This document shows positions 15,817-24,520 of a stretch of 64,000 nucleotides of DNA, piece after piece. Made by a program: the position numbers and the translations under genes. Below the pieces are notes generated by a model. It did not search any database. It was given only the letters and a program-made list of their open reading frames with translations, and was not told the DNA's origin. Position 1 is the first letter of the stretch; every line of letters begins with the position of its first letter. The stretch is taken from positions 1 to 64,000 of the forward strand of contig UQGS01000004.1 in assembly GCA_900540685.1 (NCBI GenBank), read 5' to 3'. Origin of the DNA: an uncultured Catenibacterium sp. GTDB lineage: Bacteria > Bacillota_I > Bacilli_A > Erysipelotrichales > Coprobacillaceae.

Positions 15817-18333
15817 ATGAAACAATTAACACTTGGAATGGTGGCTCATGTAGATGCAGGTAAAACCACATTAAGTGAGTCATTACTCTATACAACAGGG
15901 ACAATTAAACATCAGGGACGTGTTGATCATAAAGATACATTCCTTGACTATAATACACAGGAAAGAGAAAGAGGCATTACTATCTTTTCCAAGGTTTCTT
16001 CTCTTGATTATAAGAATAACCATTTCACATTTATTGATACACCAGGTCATGCTGATTTTAGTGGAGAAATGGAACGTGCACTCAGTGTTCTTGATTATGC
16101 GATAGTAATTATTAATGGTTTAGATGGTGTACAGGCCCATACTAAAACAATCTGGAACTTATTGAGACATTATCATGTACCAGCATTCATCTTTGTGAAT
16201 AAGATGGATTTAACACATTATACAAAAGAAGAACTATTGGACTCTTTATCTCAACTATCTCCTAATATCGTGGATATGAGTTCTTCTGAAGAAGAAATTG
16301 CATCACTTGATGAAGAGATGATAGAAGAATATCTAGAAACAGGATCTTTAAAGGATACATCTATCGCAAAAGCGATTTCCAATAGACATCTTTATCCACT
16401 CTATTTTGGCAGTGCCCTTAAGAATCAAGGGGTTAAAGAACTACTGGATGCTTTAGATCGTTTTACTTTACAAAAAGAACCACAGAGTGAATTATCCGCA
16501 CAGGTCTTTAAGATTACGAGAGATGAAAGAGGAGAACGACTTGTCTTTGTTAAGGTAACGGGTGGTACACTTCATGTACGTGATACAATCCATGATGAAA
16601 AGATTCATCAAATTAGGTTATATCAAGGGAACCATTATACTTTACTAGAAGAAGCCTCTCAAAATGATATTGTAGCCTTAACTGGTATTAAGAAGCTTCA
16701 GGCAGGGGATTATATAGGTTCTGGACATGTGATTCATTCAACATTAAGACCTTCTATGTTGTATTCAATTCAACCGTCCAAAGAAGCAGATATCAACCAT
16801 TTCTTTTCTTCTTTAAAGGTATTAGGTGAAGAAGAACCATTACTTCATTTAAAACTCTATGACAATCATGCCCAGGTTTCTTTAATGGGTGAAGTACAGA
16901 TAGATATTCTTAAACAATTAATGAAAGATCGTTTTAATGAATATATCACAGTAGATGAAGGAGATGTTGCTTATCTAGAAACAATCAAAGAACCAATAGA
17001 AGGGGTAGGACACTTTGAACCACTCAGACACTATAGTGAAGTCCATCTTTACTTAGAACCACTTCCTCAAGGTTCAGGACTTGTCTTTGATAATCAATGT
17101 CAGAATAACCTAGAAGAGAGATATCAGAATCTCATCATGACTCACTTACAGGAAAAAGAACATTTAGGTGTACTCACAGGCTCTCCTATTACTGATATGA
17201 AAATCACGCTTCTAGGTGGTAAAGCCCACTTAAAACATACAGAAGGCGGAGACTTCAGAGAAGCCACTTATCGTGCTATCAGACAAGGTTTAAAAATGAC
17301 TGAATCAGTCATATTAGAGCCTTATTATAAATATGAATTAGTGGTTCCTACAGAGGCTTTAAGTAAGGTCTACTATGCTTTAGAAGACTATCCAACACCT
17401 ACTGTAGTCAATGAAAATAATGATACAACAACACTTCATGGAGAAGCACCTGTCTTATTTCTCACTCATTATCAAAAAGAACTTCTCACTTCCACAAAAG
17501 GAAAAGGACAGCTGTTCTTCTTAGATACATTCTATGCACCAGTAGAAAATCAGGAAGAAGTGATGACTAAATGTGATTATGATAGTGAATCAGATCTAGA
17601 TAATCCTACAGGTTCTATCTTCTGTTCACATGGTGCAGGTTATTATGTGCCTTATGATGAAGTAAGAGAAAAGATGCATTTACCTCTTTATAGTGCGATG
17701 AAGCAGGAACATACTTATACACATAATCCTGTACATATTAGTGATGAAGAACTTAAAAGAGTATATGAACATACCTATGGTCCGACAAACACAAAACTAG
17801 CAAGTGACTACTATAAACCTAAACAAGATCATGTCTCTTCTAATACAGTACAGGTATTAGATGAATATTTGATTGTGGATGGATATAATGTCATCTTTGC
17901 CTGGGATGAACTAAATGCTCTCGCAAAAGAGAACCTAGGCAGTGCTAGAGATAAGCTTATTGATATATTAATGAGCTATAAAGGATATCGTGGCTGTCAT
18001 ATGATTCTTGTCTTTGATGCCTATAAGGTTCCACAGAATAAAGGCAAGAGTCAGATGTATCATGATATGGAAATCGTTTATACAAAAGAAGGACAGACAG
18101 CCGATGCTTATATTGAAAGCATCACAAAACAGATGGCAGGACAATATCGTCTTGTAGTTGCCACAAGTGATAATCTTGAACAGAAGATTGTATTAGGTCA
18201 TGGGGCAACACGTATTTCTTCAAGAGAATTACTCCAGGATGTCATTTCTCGTTCTAAAATACAGAAAGAAGAATTTGAAAGAAAAAATCCCCAAATGCAT
18301 AGTTATGCATTTGAGGATCTGAAGAAGTCTTAG
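15817..18333 (+). CDS. TetM-like ribosomal GTPase fused to a Rae1/YacP-type NYN nuclease
   Basis: Residues 1-670 are an EF-G/TetM-type translational GTPase: G1 AHVDAGKT (10-17), G2 region RERGITIF, G3 DTPGHADF, G4 NKMD, then domains II-V ending in the RPP-like SIFCSHGAGYYVPYDEV. Residues 685-820 are a NYN/PIN-like nuclease related to YacP/Rae1, with conserved acidic residues D688 (VDGYNV), D734 (VFDAYKVP), D763 (ADAYIES) and D785 (ATSDN). Rae1 is known to cut mRNA in the ribosomal A site. The fusion suggests a factor that enters the A site and cleaves mRNA or clears stalled ribosomes; that is inference. At 838 residues it is about 200 longer than TetM. Own extended -10 (TGaTACAAT) and AAGAGGTG site. 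Confidence 0.85.
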   Translation: MKQLTLGMVAHVDAGKTTLSESLLYTTGTIKHQGRVDHKDTFLDYNTQERERGITIFSKVSSLDYKNNHFTFIDTPGHADFSGEMERALSVLDYAIVIINGLDGVQAHTKTIWNLLRHYHVPAFIFVNKMDLTHYTKEELLDSLSQLSPNIVDMSSSEEEIASLDEEMIEEYLETGSLKDTSIAKAISNRHLYPLYFGSALKNQGVKELLDALDRFTLQKEPQSELSAQVFKITRDERGERLVFVKVTGGTLHVRDTIHDEKIHQIRLYQGNHYTLLEEASQNDIVALTGIKKLQAGDYIGSGHVIHSTLRPSMLYSIQPSKEADINHFFSSLKVLGEEEPLLHLKLYDNHAQVSLMGEVQIDILKQLMKDRFNEYITVDEGDVAYLETIKEPIEGVGHFEPLRHYSEVHLYLEPLPQGSGLVFDNQCQNNLEERYQNLIMTHLQEKEHLGVLTGSPITDMKITLLGGKAHLKHTEGGDFREATYRAIRQGLKMTESVILEPYYKYELVVPTEALSKVYYALEDYPTPTVVNENNDTTTLHGEAPVLFLTHYQKELLTSTKGKGQLFFLDTFYAPVENQEEVMTKCDYDSESDLDNPTGSIFCSHGAGYYVPYDEVREKMHLPLYSAMKQEHTYTHNPVHISDEELKRVYEHTYGPTNTKLASDYYKPKQDHVSSNTVQVLDEYLIVDGYNVIFAWDELNALAKENLGSARDKLIDILMSYKGYRGCHMILVFDAYKVPQNKGKSQMYHDMEIVYTKEGQTADAYIESITKQMAGQYRLVVATSDNLEQKIVLGHGATRISSRELLQDVISRSKIQKEEFERKNPQMHSYAFEDLKKS

Positions 18334-18347
18334 GACTTCTTTTTTTA
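18322..18347 (+). terminator. Terminator overlapping the end of the GTPase-NYN gene
   Basis: Stem AAGAAGTC / GACTTCTT with the TAG stop in the loop and a T-rich tail. Confidence 0.85.
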
Positions 18348-18554
18348 TTTGATGTTAGTTACTGTATAATCTTTATCTTCTACAGTTTTCTTTAAGACAT
18401 CATTAGATACTTCTTTACTTAAAGTGACAACTGCAGTGCCTTTTTCATGACTTACATCAGCACTTTCTACACCATCTACAGCTTCTAATGCCTTCTTTAC
18501 AGCCATTTCACAATGACCACACATCATACCAGTAATTTCTAAAGTCTTTTCCAT
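18345..18554 (-). CDS. copZ: Possible internal start giving a free CopZ copper chaperone
   Basis: In-frame internal ATG at 18554 preceded by AAGGAG (18564-18569 on the plus strand) with a 9-base spacer. Starting here would make a 69-residue HMA protein, MEKTLEITGMMCGHC onward, the exact size and fold of CopZ. Either both the fused pump and the free chaperone are made from one frame, or two ancestral genes were joined by loss of a stop in the A-rich linker. An assembly indel in that tract could also create the apparent fusion. Confidence 0.55.
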   Translation of the reverse strand: MEKTLEITGMMCGHCEMAVKKALEAVDGVESADVSHEKGTAVVTLSKEVSNDVLKKTVEDKDYTVTNIK

Positions 18555-20807
18555 TGTTTTCTTCTCCTTTTTCTTTCTTTTTATATCTTTTGATGCATCA
18601 TGCATAGAGAAAGTATTGAGTCTCAACGCATTCATACATACAAAGAAACTAGATAAACTCATCGCAGCAGCCCCTAACATAGGACTCATCTGCCATCCTG
18701 TTAAGTGAATAAATACACCAGCTGCAACAGGAATACAAATCGCATTATAGAAGAATGCCCAGAATAAGTTCTCGTGGATATTTCTTAATGTGGCACGAGA
18801 GAGTCTAATAGCGGCAGTAACATCTGTCAGCTTACTATTCATTAAGACGACATCAGCGGCATCTATCGCAATATCAGTACCTGCGCCAATCGCAATTCCA
18901 ATATCGGCACGTGTGAGTGCAGGTGCATCATTGATTCCATCACCCACCATAGCGACTTTACCATGTTTTTGTAGATTTCTAATAACGCTCTCTTTACCAT
19001 CAGGTAATACCCCTGCAATGACTTCATCCACACCCGCTTTTGAACCAATTGCCTGGGCTGTTTCTTTGTTGTCACCTGTTAACATCACAACCTGAATACC
19101 CATATTCTGCATTTCTTTAATAGCCTGTGGACTATCTTCCTTCATTGTATCAGCAACACAGATCATACCAAGATAATAATTGTCATAACTAAAGAATAGA
19201 GGTGTTTTACCTTCTTTAGCCATACTCTTAGCTTGTTCTTTTACATCATCAGGAATATGTTGTTCCATCATCTTGATACTGCCACCTAATACTTCTTTAC
19301 CATGAATTAAACCTTTTAATCCATGACCAGGTAATATCTTGAAGTCTTCCACTTCTTCATTACCTTGGTAATAATCAGTAATAGCTTTACCAAGAGGATG
19401 TTCACTCTTCATTTCTAGACTTGATGCATAATTAAGAAGTACTTCTTTTTCTATCTTATATGGCATAATATCAGTCACTACAGGAGTTCCTTTTGTGATT
19501 GTACCTGTCTTATCTAATGCAATAATATCAATAGATCCTGTCACTTCTAATGATTCAGATGTCTTAAACAAAATACCATGCTTTGCACCCATACCATTAC
19601 CTACCATAATAGCTACTGGTGTCGCAAGTCCTAATGCACATGGACATGAAATAACTAAAACAGAAATGGCACGGGCAATAGAGAACCCAATACTCTTTCC
19701 TAGAATCATCCAGACAATAAATGTGACTAACGCAATCCCTATAATCACAGGTACAAAGATACCAGATACCTGATCGGCTTTCTTAGCGATAGGGGCTTTA
19801 GTGGCTGCCGCATCACTGACCATTTGTATAATCTGTGAAAGTGTTGTATCTTCACCTACACGAGTGGCACGCACTTTAATAAAGCCTGACTGATTGAGTG
19901 TTGCAGCTGATACTGTATCATTCACAGTCTTATCAACAGGAATACTTTCACCTGTTAAGGCAGATTCATCAATGGCCGTAGAACCTTCCACAATCACACC
20001 ATCGACAGGAATATTTTCACCAGGCTTTACTACAAACAAATCGCCTTTATTCACTTCATCAATACTTACAGTCACTTCTTTACCATCTTTAATAATCACT
20101 GCAGTCTGAGGTGCTAGATCCATTAAGCTCTTTAAGGCATCTGTTGTGCGTCCTTTAGACATCGCTTCCAACATCTTACCTATAGTAATTAAAGTAGGAA
20201 TCATGGCTGCAGATTCAAAATAAAGATCATGCCCTAAATGCATTACCTTCATCATCTGTCCCTGGCCCATTGCATCAATCATTAAATATAAAACAACTAA
20301 GCTATAACCAAAAGCAGCACTAGAACCTAATGCGACCAAAGCATCCATATTAGGAGATAACTGAAATAAGCTCTTATACCCATTAATAAAGAATGCTTTA
20401 TTAATGACTAAAATAATAATAGTGAGCAACATTTCTGTCACTGCAAGAGAGACATGATTCTCTAAAAATGAAGGTACAGGCCATTTCCACATCATATGAC
20501 CCATGGATAAATACATTAATAGTAATAAGAATACTAAAGAAGTAATGAGTCTCTTCTTTAATTTTGGTGTCTCATGATCTACTAAAGAATCATTTTTAAC
20601 CTTTTCAACACCTTTTTCACTTGCACCATATCCAATATTCTCAATTGCTTGAATAATAGTCTCAGAAGACGCTGTTCCTTCTACACCCATAGAATTTGTG
20701 AGTAAAGAAACTGAACAGCTTTCTACACCATCAATATGAGTCACAGTTTTTTCAATTCTATTGGCACACGCTGCACAACTCATACCAGTAATATTATATT
20801 GTTTCAT
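18345..20807 (-). CDS. copA: Copper-exporting P1B-type ATPase with a C-terminal CopZ-like domain
   Basis: Inner-membrane Cu(I) export pump. N-terminal metal-binding HMA domain with GMSCAAC (C11, C14), eight membrane helices, the CPC motif in SCPCALGLATP, phosphorylation site DKTGT (D432), the SEHPLG nucleotide-domain motif, and hinge GDGINDAPAL. A second HMA domain (residues 752-820, GMMCGHC) is joined at the C-terminus after a lysine-rich linker, which is unusual; a copper chaperone is normally a separate gene. A good ribosome site and ATG lie exactly at that junction. The start overlaps the csoR stop by 4 bases. Controlled by CsoR from the shared promoter. Confidence 0.93.
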   Translation of the reverse strand: MKQYNITGMSCAACANRIEKTVTHIDGVESCSVSLLTNSMGVEGTASSETIIQAIENIGYGASEKGVEKVKNDSLVDHETPKLKKRLITSLVFLLLLMYLSMGHMMWKWPVPSFLENHVSLAVTEMLLTIIILVINKAFFINGYKSLFQLSPNMDALVALGSSAAFGYSLVVLYLMIDAMGQGQMMKVMHLGHDLYFESAAMIPTLITIGKMLEAMSKGRTTDALKSLMDLAPQTAVIIKDGKEVTVSIDEVNKGDLFVVKPGENIPVDGVIVEGSTAIDESALTGESIPVDKTVNDTVSAATLNQSGFIKVRATRVGEDTTLSQIIQMVSDAAATKAPIAKKADQVSGIFVPVIIGIALVTFIVWMILGKSIGFSIARAISVLVISCPCALGLATPVAIMVGNGMGAKHGILFKTSESLEVTGSIDIIALDKTGTITKGTPVVTDIMPYKIEKEVLLNYASSLEMKSEHPLGKAITDYYQGNEEVEDFKILPGHGLKGLIHGKEVLGGSIKMMEQHIPDDVKEQAKSMAKEGKTPLFFSYDNYYLGMICVADTMKEDSPQAIKEMQNMGIQVVMLTGDNKETAQAIGSKAGVDEVIAGVLPDGKESVIRNLQKHGKVAMVGDGINDAPALTRADIGIAIGAGTDIAIDAADVVLMNSKLTDVTAAIRLSRATLRNIHENLFWAFFYNAICIPVAAGVFIHLTGWQMSPMLGAAAMSLSSFFVCMNALRLNTFSMHDASKDIKRKKKEKKTMEKTLEITGMMCGHCEMAVKKALEAVDGVESADVSHEKGTAVVTLSKEVSNDVLKKTVEDKDYTVTNIK

Positions 20808-21109
20808 TTCATCACCTTCTGTAATACATTCACTAATTCATCAATTGTCTCATCATGACCTTCTTTAATATCATCCACAACACATGTCTTAATATGTTTC
20901 GCAAGTAATTCTTTATTAAAACTATTCAAAGCTGCATTCACTGCAGAAACCTGAACAAGAATATCAGGACAATAGGCATCCTTTTCAACCATGCCTTCAA
21001 TCCCTCGGATCTGACCTTCAATACGCTTGAGTCGATTCATCAGCTTTTTCTTTTCTTCTTCACTACGATCCTTATGACGTTCACTACAGCAACATTCTTT
21101 TTGATCCAT
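20804..21109 (-). CDS. csoR: CsoR copper-sensing repressor
   Basis: DUF156-fold repressor that leaves DNA when Cu(I) binds. Core RLKRIEGQIRGIEGMVEKDAYC supplies the first copper Cys, and HIKTC supplies the His and second Cys (C-H-C signature). An N-terminal CCC and His-rich start may add metal contacts. At 101 residues it is typical. The start at 21109 follows AGGAGGTG; the open frame extends further upstream across the operator but has no ribosome site there. Overlaps copA by 4 bases (ATGA). Autoregulated through the operator in its promoter. Confidence 0.93.
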   Translation of the reverse strand: MDQKECCCSERHKDRSEEEKKKLMNRLKRIEGQIRGIEGMVEKDAYCPDILVQVSAVNAALNSFNKELLAKHIKTCVVDDIKEGHDETIDELVNVLQKVMK

Positions 21110-21128
21110 TATTTCACCTCCTGTTTCA

Positions 21129-21157
21129 ATCATATACCCTATGGGGGTATACGTCAA
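21129..21157 (-). promoter_or_regulatory. csoR-copA promoter with CsoR operator in the spacer
   Basis: On the minus strand TTGACG, a 17-base spacer, TATGAT. The spacer holds the pseudo-palindrome TATACCCTATGGGGGTATA (21133-21151), the G/C-tract form of known CsoR sites. Repressor bound here would block RNA polymerase. Confidence 0.8.
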
Positions 21158-21199
21158 GTGATATGATTGTTGTATAATGACCACAAGGAGAAACGAATT

Positions 21200-22090
21200 A
21201 TGAAAACAAATAAACTTGTGCAGGGTGCACTCATCGCATCACTCTTTGGTGTCCTTGCAGTACTCAATACAATGACAGGTACGATGTTTGATACCTTAAT
21301 AGGTTATGGAATGGCTATTCCTATGGCTATCTATAGCTATAAAACAGGACTCAAAGAAGCTTTAATGACTTCCGTTGCTTCCTTGGTCATTGCTTTCCTA
21401 TTTGGAACACTCAGCTATGTACTCATTGTCCTATCATCACTTGGTATGGGAACAGTTGTAGGACTATGTCTTAAACATAAAGCCAAGAAAGAAACAATGC
21501 TGGTACTTGGTGCTACATTCTTCTTTTTATCTGACTTCTTATATTTCTATGTATTCTCAGGAGTACTCGGTATTAACTTACTCACTGAATCAAAAGAAAT
21601 GTATAATCAGATCATTGCGGCAGTTCCTTCTATCTCTAATGCCTTTACTTTCCAGGACTTCTATAATCTGATTCCACTCTCTATACTCATCATGTCATTC
21701 TTACAGAGCTATTTAGTCATGATGTTATGTGCATTATTCTTTAAACGCTTAAGAATACCTTTTGATATGAGTATTCATATTGCGACATTTAGATTCAGTC
21801 CTAAAATGGGTTATATTCTTGCGATAATGCTTGCAGGTAGTATGATGGCAAGACAATACTTTGGAAATGTTGTAATCATACAATATATTTATTTTATTAG
21901 TATCTTAGGATTTATGGTGGATGGTTTAGCGTTCTTATCTTTCTATCTTATTATCAGAAACCATGGCCGTTATTCTAACTTACTTATTTTCTTAGTATTT
22001 ATACCATTCCTACAGTCAGTATTAGTTATCCTAGGAATTATTGATATATTTGTTGAAATACGTCAAATACTGTATAATAAGTATCAATAA
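21200..22090 (+). CDS. yybS: YybS family (DUF2232) membrane protein
   Basis: Integral membrane protein of unknown function, about eight helices, 296 residues. Its place just before gdpP-rplI-dnaB is the same as yybS in Bacillus, which is the main support along with the start NKLVQGALIASLFGVLA typical of DUF2232. The ATG at 21200 was chosen because AAGGAG (21185-21190) precedes it; an upstream frame extension overlaps the csoR promoter. Some DUF2232 proteins resemble ECF transporter S components, but no ligand can be assigned. Confidence 0.8.
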   Translation: MKTNKLVQGALIASLFGVLAVLNTMTGTMFDTLIGYGMAIPMAIYSYKTGLKEALMTSVASLVIAFLFGTLSYVLIVLSSLGMGTVVGLCLKHKAKKETMLVLGATFFFLSDFLYFYVFSGVLGINLLTESKEMYNQIIAAVPSISNAFTFQDFYNLIPLSILIMSFLQSYLVMMLCALFFKRLRIPFDMSIHIATFRFSPKMGYILAIMLAGSMMARQYFGNVVIIQYIYFISILGFMVDGLAFLSFYLIIRNHGRYSNLLIFLVFIPFLQSVLVILGIIDIFVEIRQILYNKYQ

Positions 22091-22104
22091 GGAGGGCCTC
22101 TACA

Positions 22105-24060
22105 ATGACGAGAAAAGTTGCACAACTTAGAAATATCTTTGTTCTTTTACTCGTATTTATAATCTTTGCGGCTTTTGCTGCCTTTGGTATATTTCATCAG
22201 GCCTGGATGCTTCGTCTTGCAATATTTGCAGTTGTTACGAATGTGGTCTATATTTCATTGTTGTTCTATATGAGCTACTTAATGGATCAAAACAGTTATT
22301 CAGTCAGTGATGCCTTAGGTATTGATGCAAAGAATGCTTTGATCTATGGTGGTGTGGGATTGATTCAATATGATGAAAATAGAAACATCACATGGGTCTC
22401 AGACTTCTTAAAGGCATTAAATATCAATATTGTAGGAATTAAGCTATTAGAATGGCAGCCTACACTCGCCAGTCTTTTTGATGATGAAGATGTCAAAGTA
22501 ATAGAAGTTAAAGGAAAGAAATTTGAAGTCTATAACAGTGCGGATACAAGACTCATCTATATGAAGGATGTGACACAATATGTGTCTTTATCACAGGACT
22601 ATGAAGATATGCAGGTATGTATGGGTTATATTACTGTAGATAACTATGATGAAATTATTGCGAATGTAGATGAATCTCAGAAGGTAAAGATTCAAAACTT
22701 ATGCCGTAGTACAATTACTGACTGGGCATATAAGAACGGGATGATTATTAGACGTTATCAGACGGGTAAATACATTGTCTTCTTTAATGAACGTATCTAT
22801 AAGAAACTCATTGAATCTAAATTCTCTATCTTAGATGATTTCAAGAATGCGATAGAAGAATTAGATGTTCTTATGACATTATCTATTGGTATTGGTAGAA
22901 GTACAAAAGTATTAAGAGAACTAGAAGAACTCGCTTCTTCTGCATTAAGCCTTGCTTATTCACGTGGTGGTGACCAGATTGCGATTAAGAGTGGTAAAGA
23001 TCATGTACGTTATTTTGGTGGTAAGACAGATGCGTTTGAGACATCCTCTAAAGTACGTTCACGTATTATGGCACAGTCTCTGGCAGGACTTATAAGTCGT
23101 TCACGTAATGTCTTAGTGATGGGACATAAGAATTCAGATTTGGATTCATTTGGTGCTTCTCTTGCAGCTGCACGTATTGCAGAAAACTTGGGCAAGAAAG
23201 TGAATATCGTGATTGATTATGAATCTCTTGAAGAAAAAACAAGAGGTGTCGTAGAAATGTTGAGAAATAATCCTGATTATAAGGGACTGATGTTGACTAT
23301 TCCAGAAGCACTAGAAAAAGCCAACAAGGATACTTTATTAATCAGTGTGGATAACCATAAGGATTCATTGGCTATCAGCCGTACGGTATTGGATAAAGTA
23401 AAGAACAAGGTCATTATTGACCATCATCGTCGTAGTGAAGAATTTATTTCTTCACCGGTTCTTACATATCTAGAACCATCTGCATCCTCTACAGTAGAAT
23501 TACTTGTAGAACTATTTGATTATCAACAGCATGAAATAAACATTTCATCTCTTGATGCGACAATCATGTATACAGGGATGCTTGTAGATACAAACTATTT
23601 CAGACAGCATGTGGGTACAAGAACATTCCAGTCTGCCGCAAAACTTAAAGAAGCTCAGGCAGACTTAGCACTTGCGTATGAATTATTAGAAGATTCATTT
23701 GAATGTATGAAAGAAATATTTGATATCACAGAATCAGCTTATCGCTATAAGGATAAATGTCTTATTGCGACAGGTAAGGATGAAGAACTCAGTCGTTCTA
23801 CTCTTGCCAAGGCAGCCAATCAATTAGTATATGTTTCTGGCATTTATGCTGCATTTGCGATAGGATATATATCTAAGAATACCGTGGCAATAAGCGCACG
23901 TAGTTCTAAGAAGATCAATGTTCAGATGATCATGGAAGATCTTCATGGTGGTGGCCATTTCTCTATGGCTGCCTGTCAGATTGAAAATGTGACAATCGAA
24001 GAAGCAAAAGAGAGATTAGAACATGCAATAGATGCATATTTGGAAGATAGGGGTGTATAA
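22105..24060 (+). CDS. gdpP: Cyclic-di-AMP phosphodiesterase GdpP
   Basis: Membrane-bound DHH/DHHA1 enzyme that hydrolyses c-di-AMP to pApA and so affects osmotic and cell-wall balance. Two N-terminal helices, a PAS-like sensor (about 80-160), a degenerate GGDEF domain (about 170-300) and the DHH-DHHA1 module: GHKNSDLDSFG, DHHRRSEE, VDTNYFRQ, and the GGGHF motif near the C-terminus. At 651 residues it matches Bacillus YybT. AAGGAGG site. It sits in the conserved yybS-gdpP-rplI-dnaB order; rplI begins 3 bases after its stop. Confidence 0.96.
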   Translation: MTRKVAQLRNIFVLLLVFIIFAAFAAFGIFHQAWMLRLAIFAVVTNVVYISLLFYMSYLMDQNSYSVSDALGIDAKNALIYGGVGLIQYDENRNITWVSDFLKALNINIVGIKLLEWQPTLASLFDDEDVKVIEVKGKKFEVYNSADTRLIYMKDVTQYVSLSQDYEDMQVCMGYITVDNYDEIIANVDESQKVKIQNLCRSTITDWAYKNGMIIRRYQTGKYIVFFNERIYKKLIESKFSILDDFKNAIEELDVLMTLSIGIGRSTKVLRELEELASSALSLAYSRGGDQIAIKSGKDHVRYFGGKTDAFETSSKVRSRIMAQSLAGLISRSRNVLVMGHKNSDLDSFGASLAAARIAENLGKKVNIVIDYESLEEKTRGVVEMLRNNPDYKGLMLTIPEALEKANKDTLLISVDNHKDSLAISRTVLDKVKNKVIIDHHRRSEEFISSPVLTYLEPSASSTVELLVELFDYQQHEINISSLDATIMYTGMLVDTNYFRQHVGTRTFQSAAKLKEAQADLALAYELLEDSFECMKEIFDITESAYRYKDKCLIATGKDEELSRSTLAKAANQLVYVSGIYAAFAIGYISKNTVAISARSSKKINVQMIMEDLHGGGHFSMAACQIENVTIEEAKERLEHAIDAYLEDRGV

Positions 24061-24062
24061 GT

Positions 24063-24509
24063 ATGAAAGTTATTTTATTAGAAGATGTGAAAAAAGTTGG
24101 TAAGAAGGGTGAAATCGTTAATGTATCTGACGGTTATGGACAGAACTTCTTAATTAAGAATGGTAAAGCTTTAATGGCAACAGAAACAGGTAAGAAGATT
24201 GTTGCACAGCAGGAAGAAGAAAAGAAACAGGAAGACTTAAAGAGAAAAGAAGAAGCTCAGGAACTTGCTAAAAAGCTTGAAACTATTGTCGTAGAATTCA
24301 AGGTTAAGACTGGTAAGGATGGTAAGAGCTTTGATCATGTTTCTACAAAGCATATCGCAAAGAAATTATTAGAAGAACATGGTATTAAGATTGATAAGAG
24401 AAAGTTCATCAATGCTTATCCAGTAGGTGCTTTAGGAACTACTAAGTTTAAGATTGAACTTTATAAAGGTGTTATTGCGACTATCAATGTTCATCTATCT
24501 GAAAAATAA
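24063..24509 (+). CDS. rplI: 50S ribosomal protein L9
   Basis: Binds 23S rRNA near the base of the L1 stalk. The N-terminal domain MKVILLEDVKKVGKKGEIV and VSDGYGQNFLI are diagnostic; a long charged helix and the C-terminal domain follow. At 148 residues it has usual length. It is tightly coupled to gdpP, whose stop is 3 bases upstream. Confidence 0.97.
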   Translation: MKVILLEDVKKVGKKGEIVNVSDGYGQNFLIKNGKALMATETGKKIVAQQEEEKKQEDLKRKEEAQELAKKLETIVVEFKVKTGKDGKSFDHVSTKHIAKKLLEEHGIKIDKRKFINAYPVGALGTTKFKIELYKGVIATINVHLSEK

Positions 24510-24520
24510 GGTGAATACTT

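Noticed and set aside
15817..18333. Simple tetracycline resistance gene call
   Set aside because: The extra nuclease domain, the host-like base composition and the lack of mobile elements make acquired resistance unlikely.
18555..18600. Programmed frameshift in the A-rich copA linker
   Set aside because: Both alternative frames end soon (plus one within about 10 codons), but there is no clear slippery heptamer with a stimulatory structure; internal initiation explains the ribosome site better.
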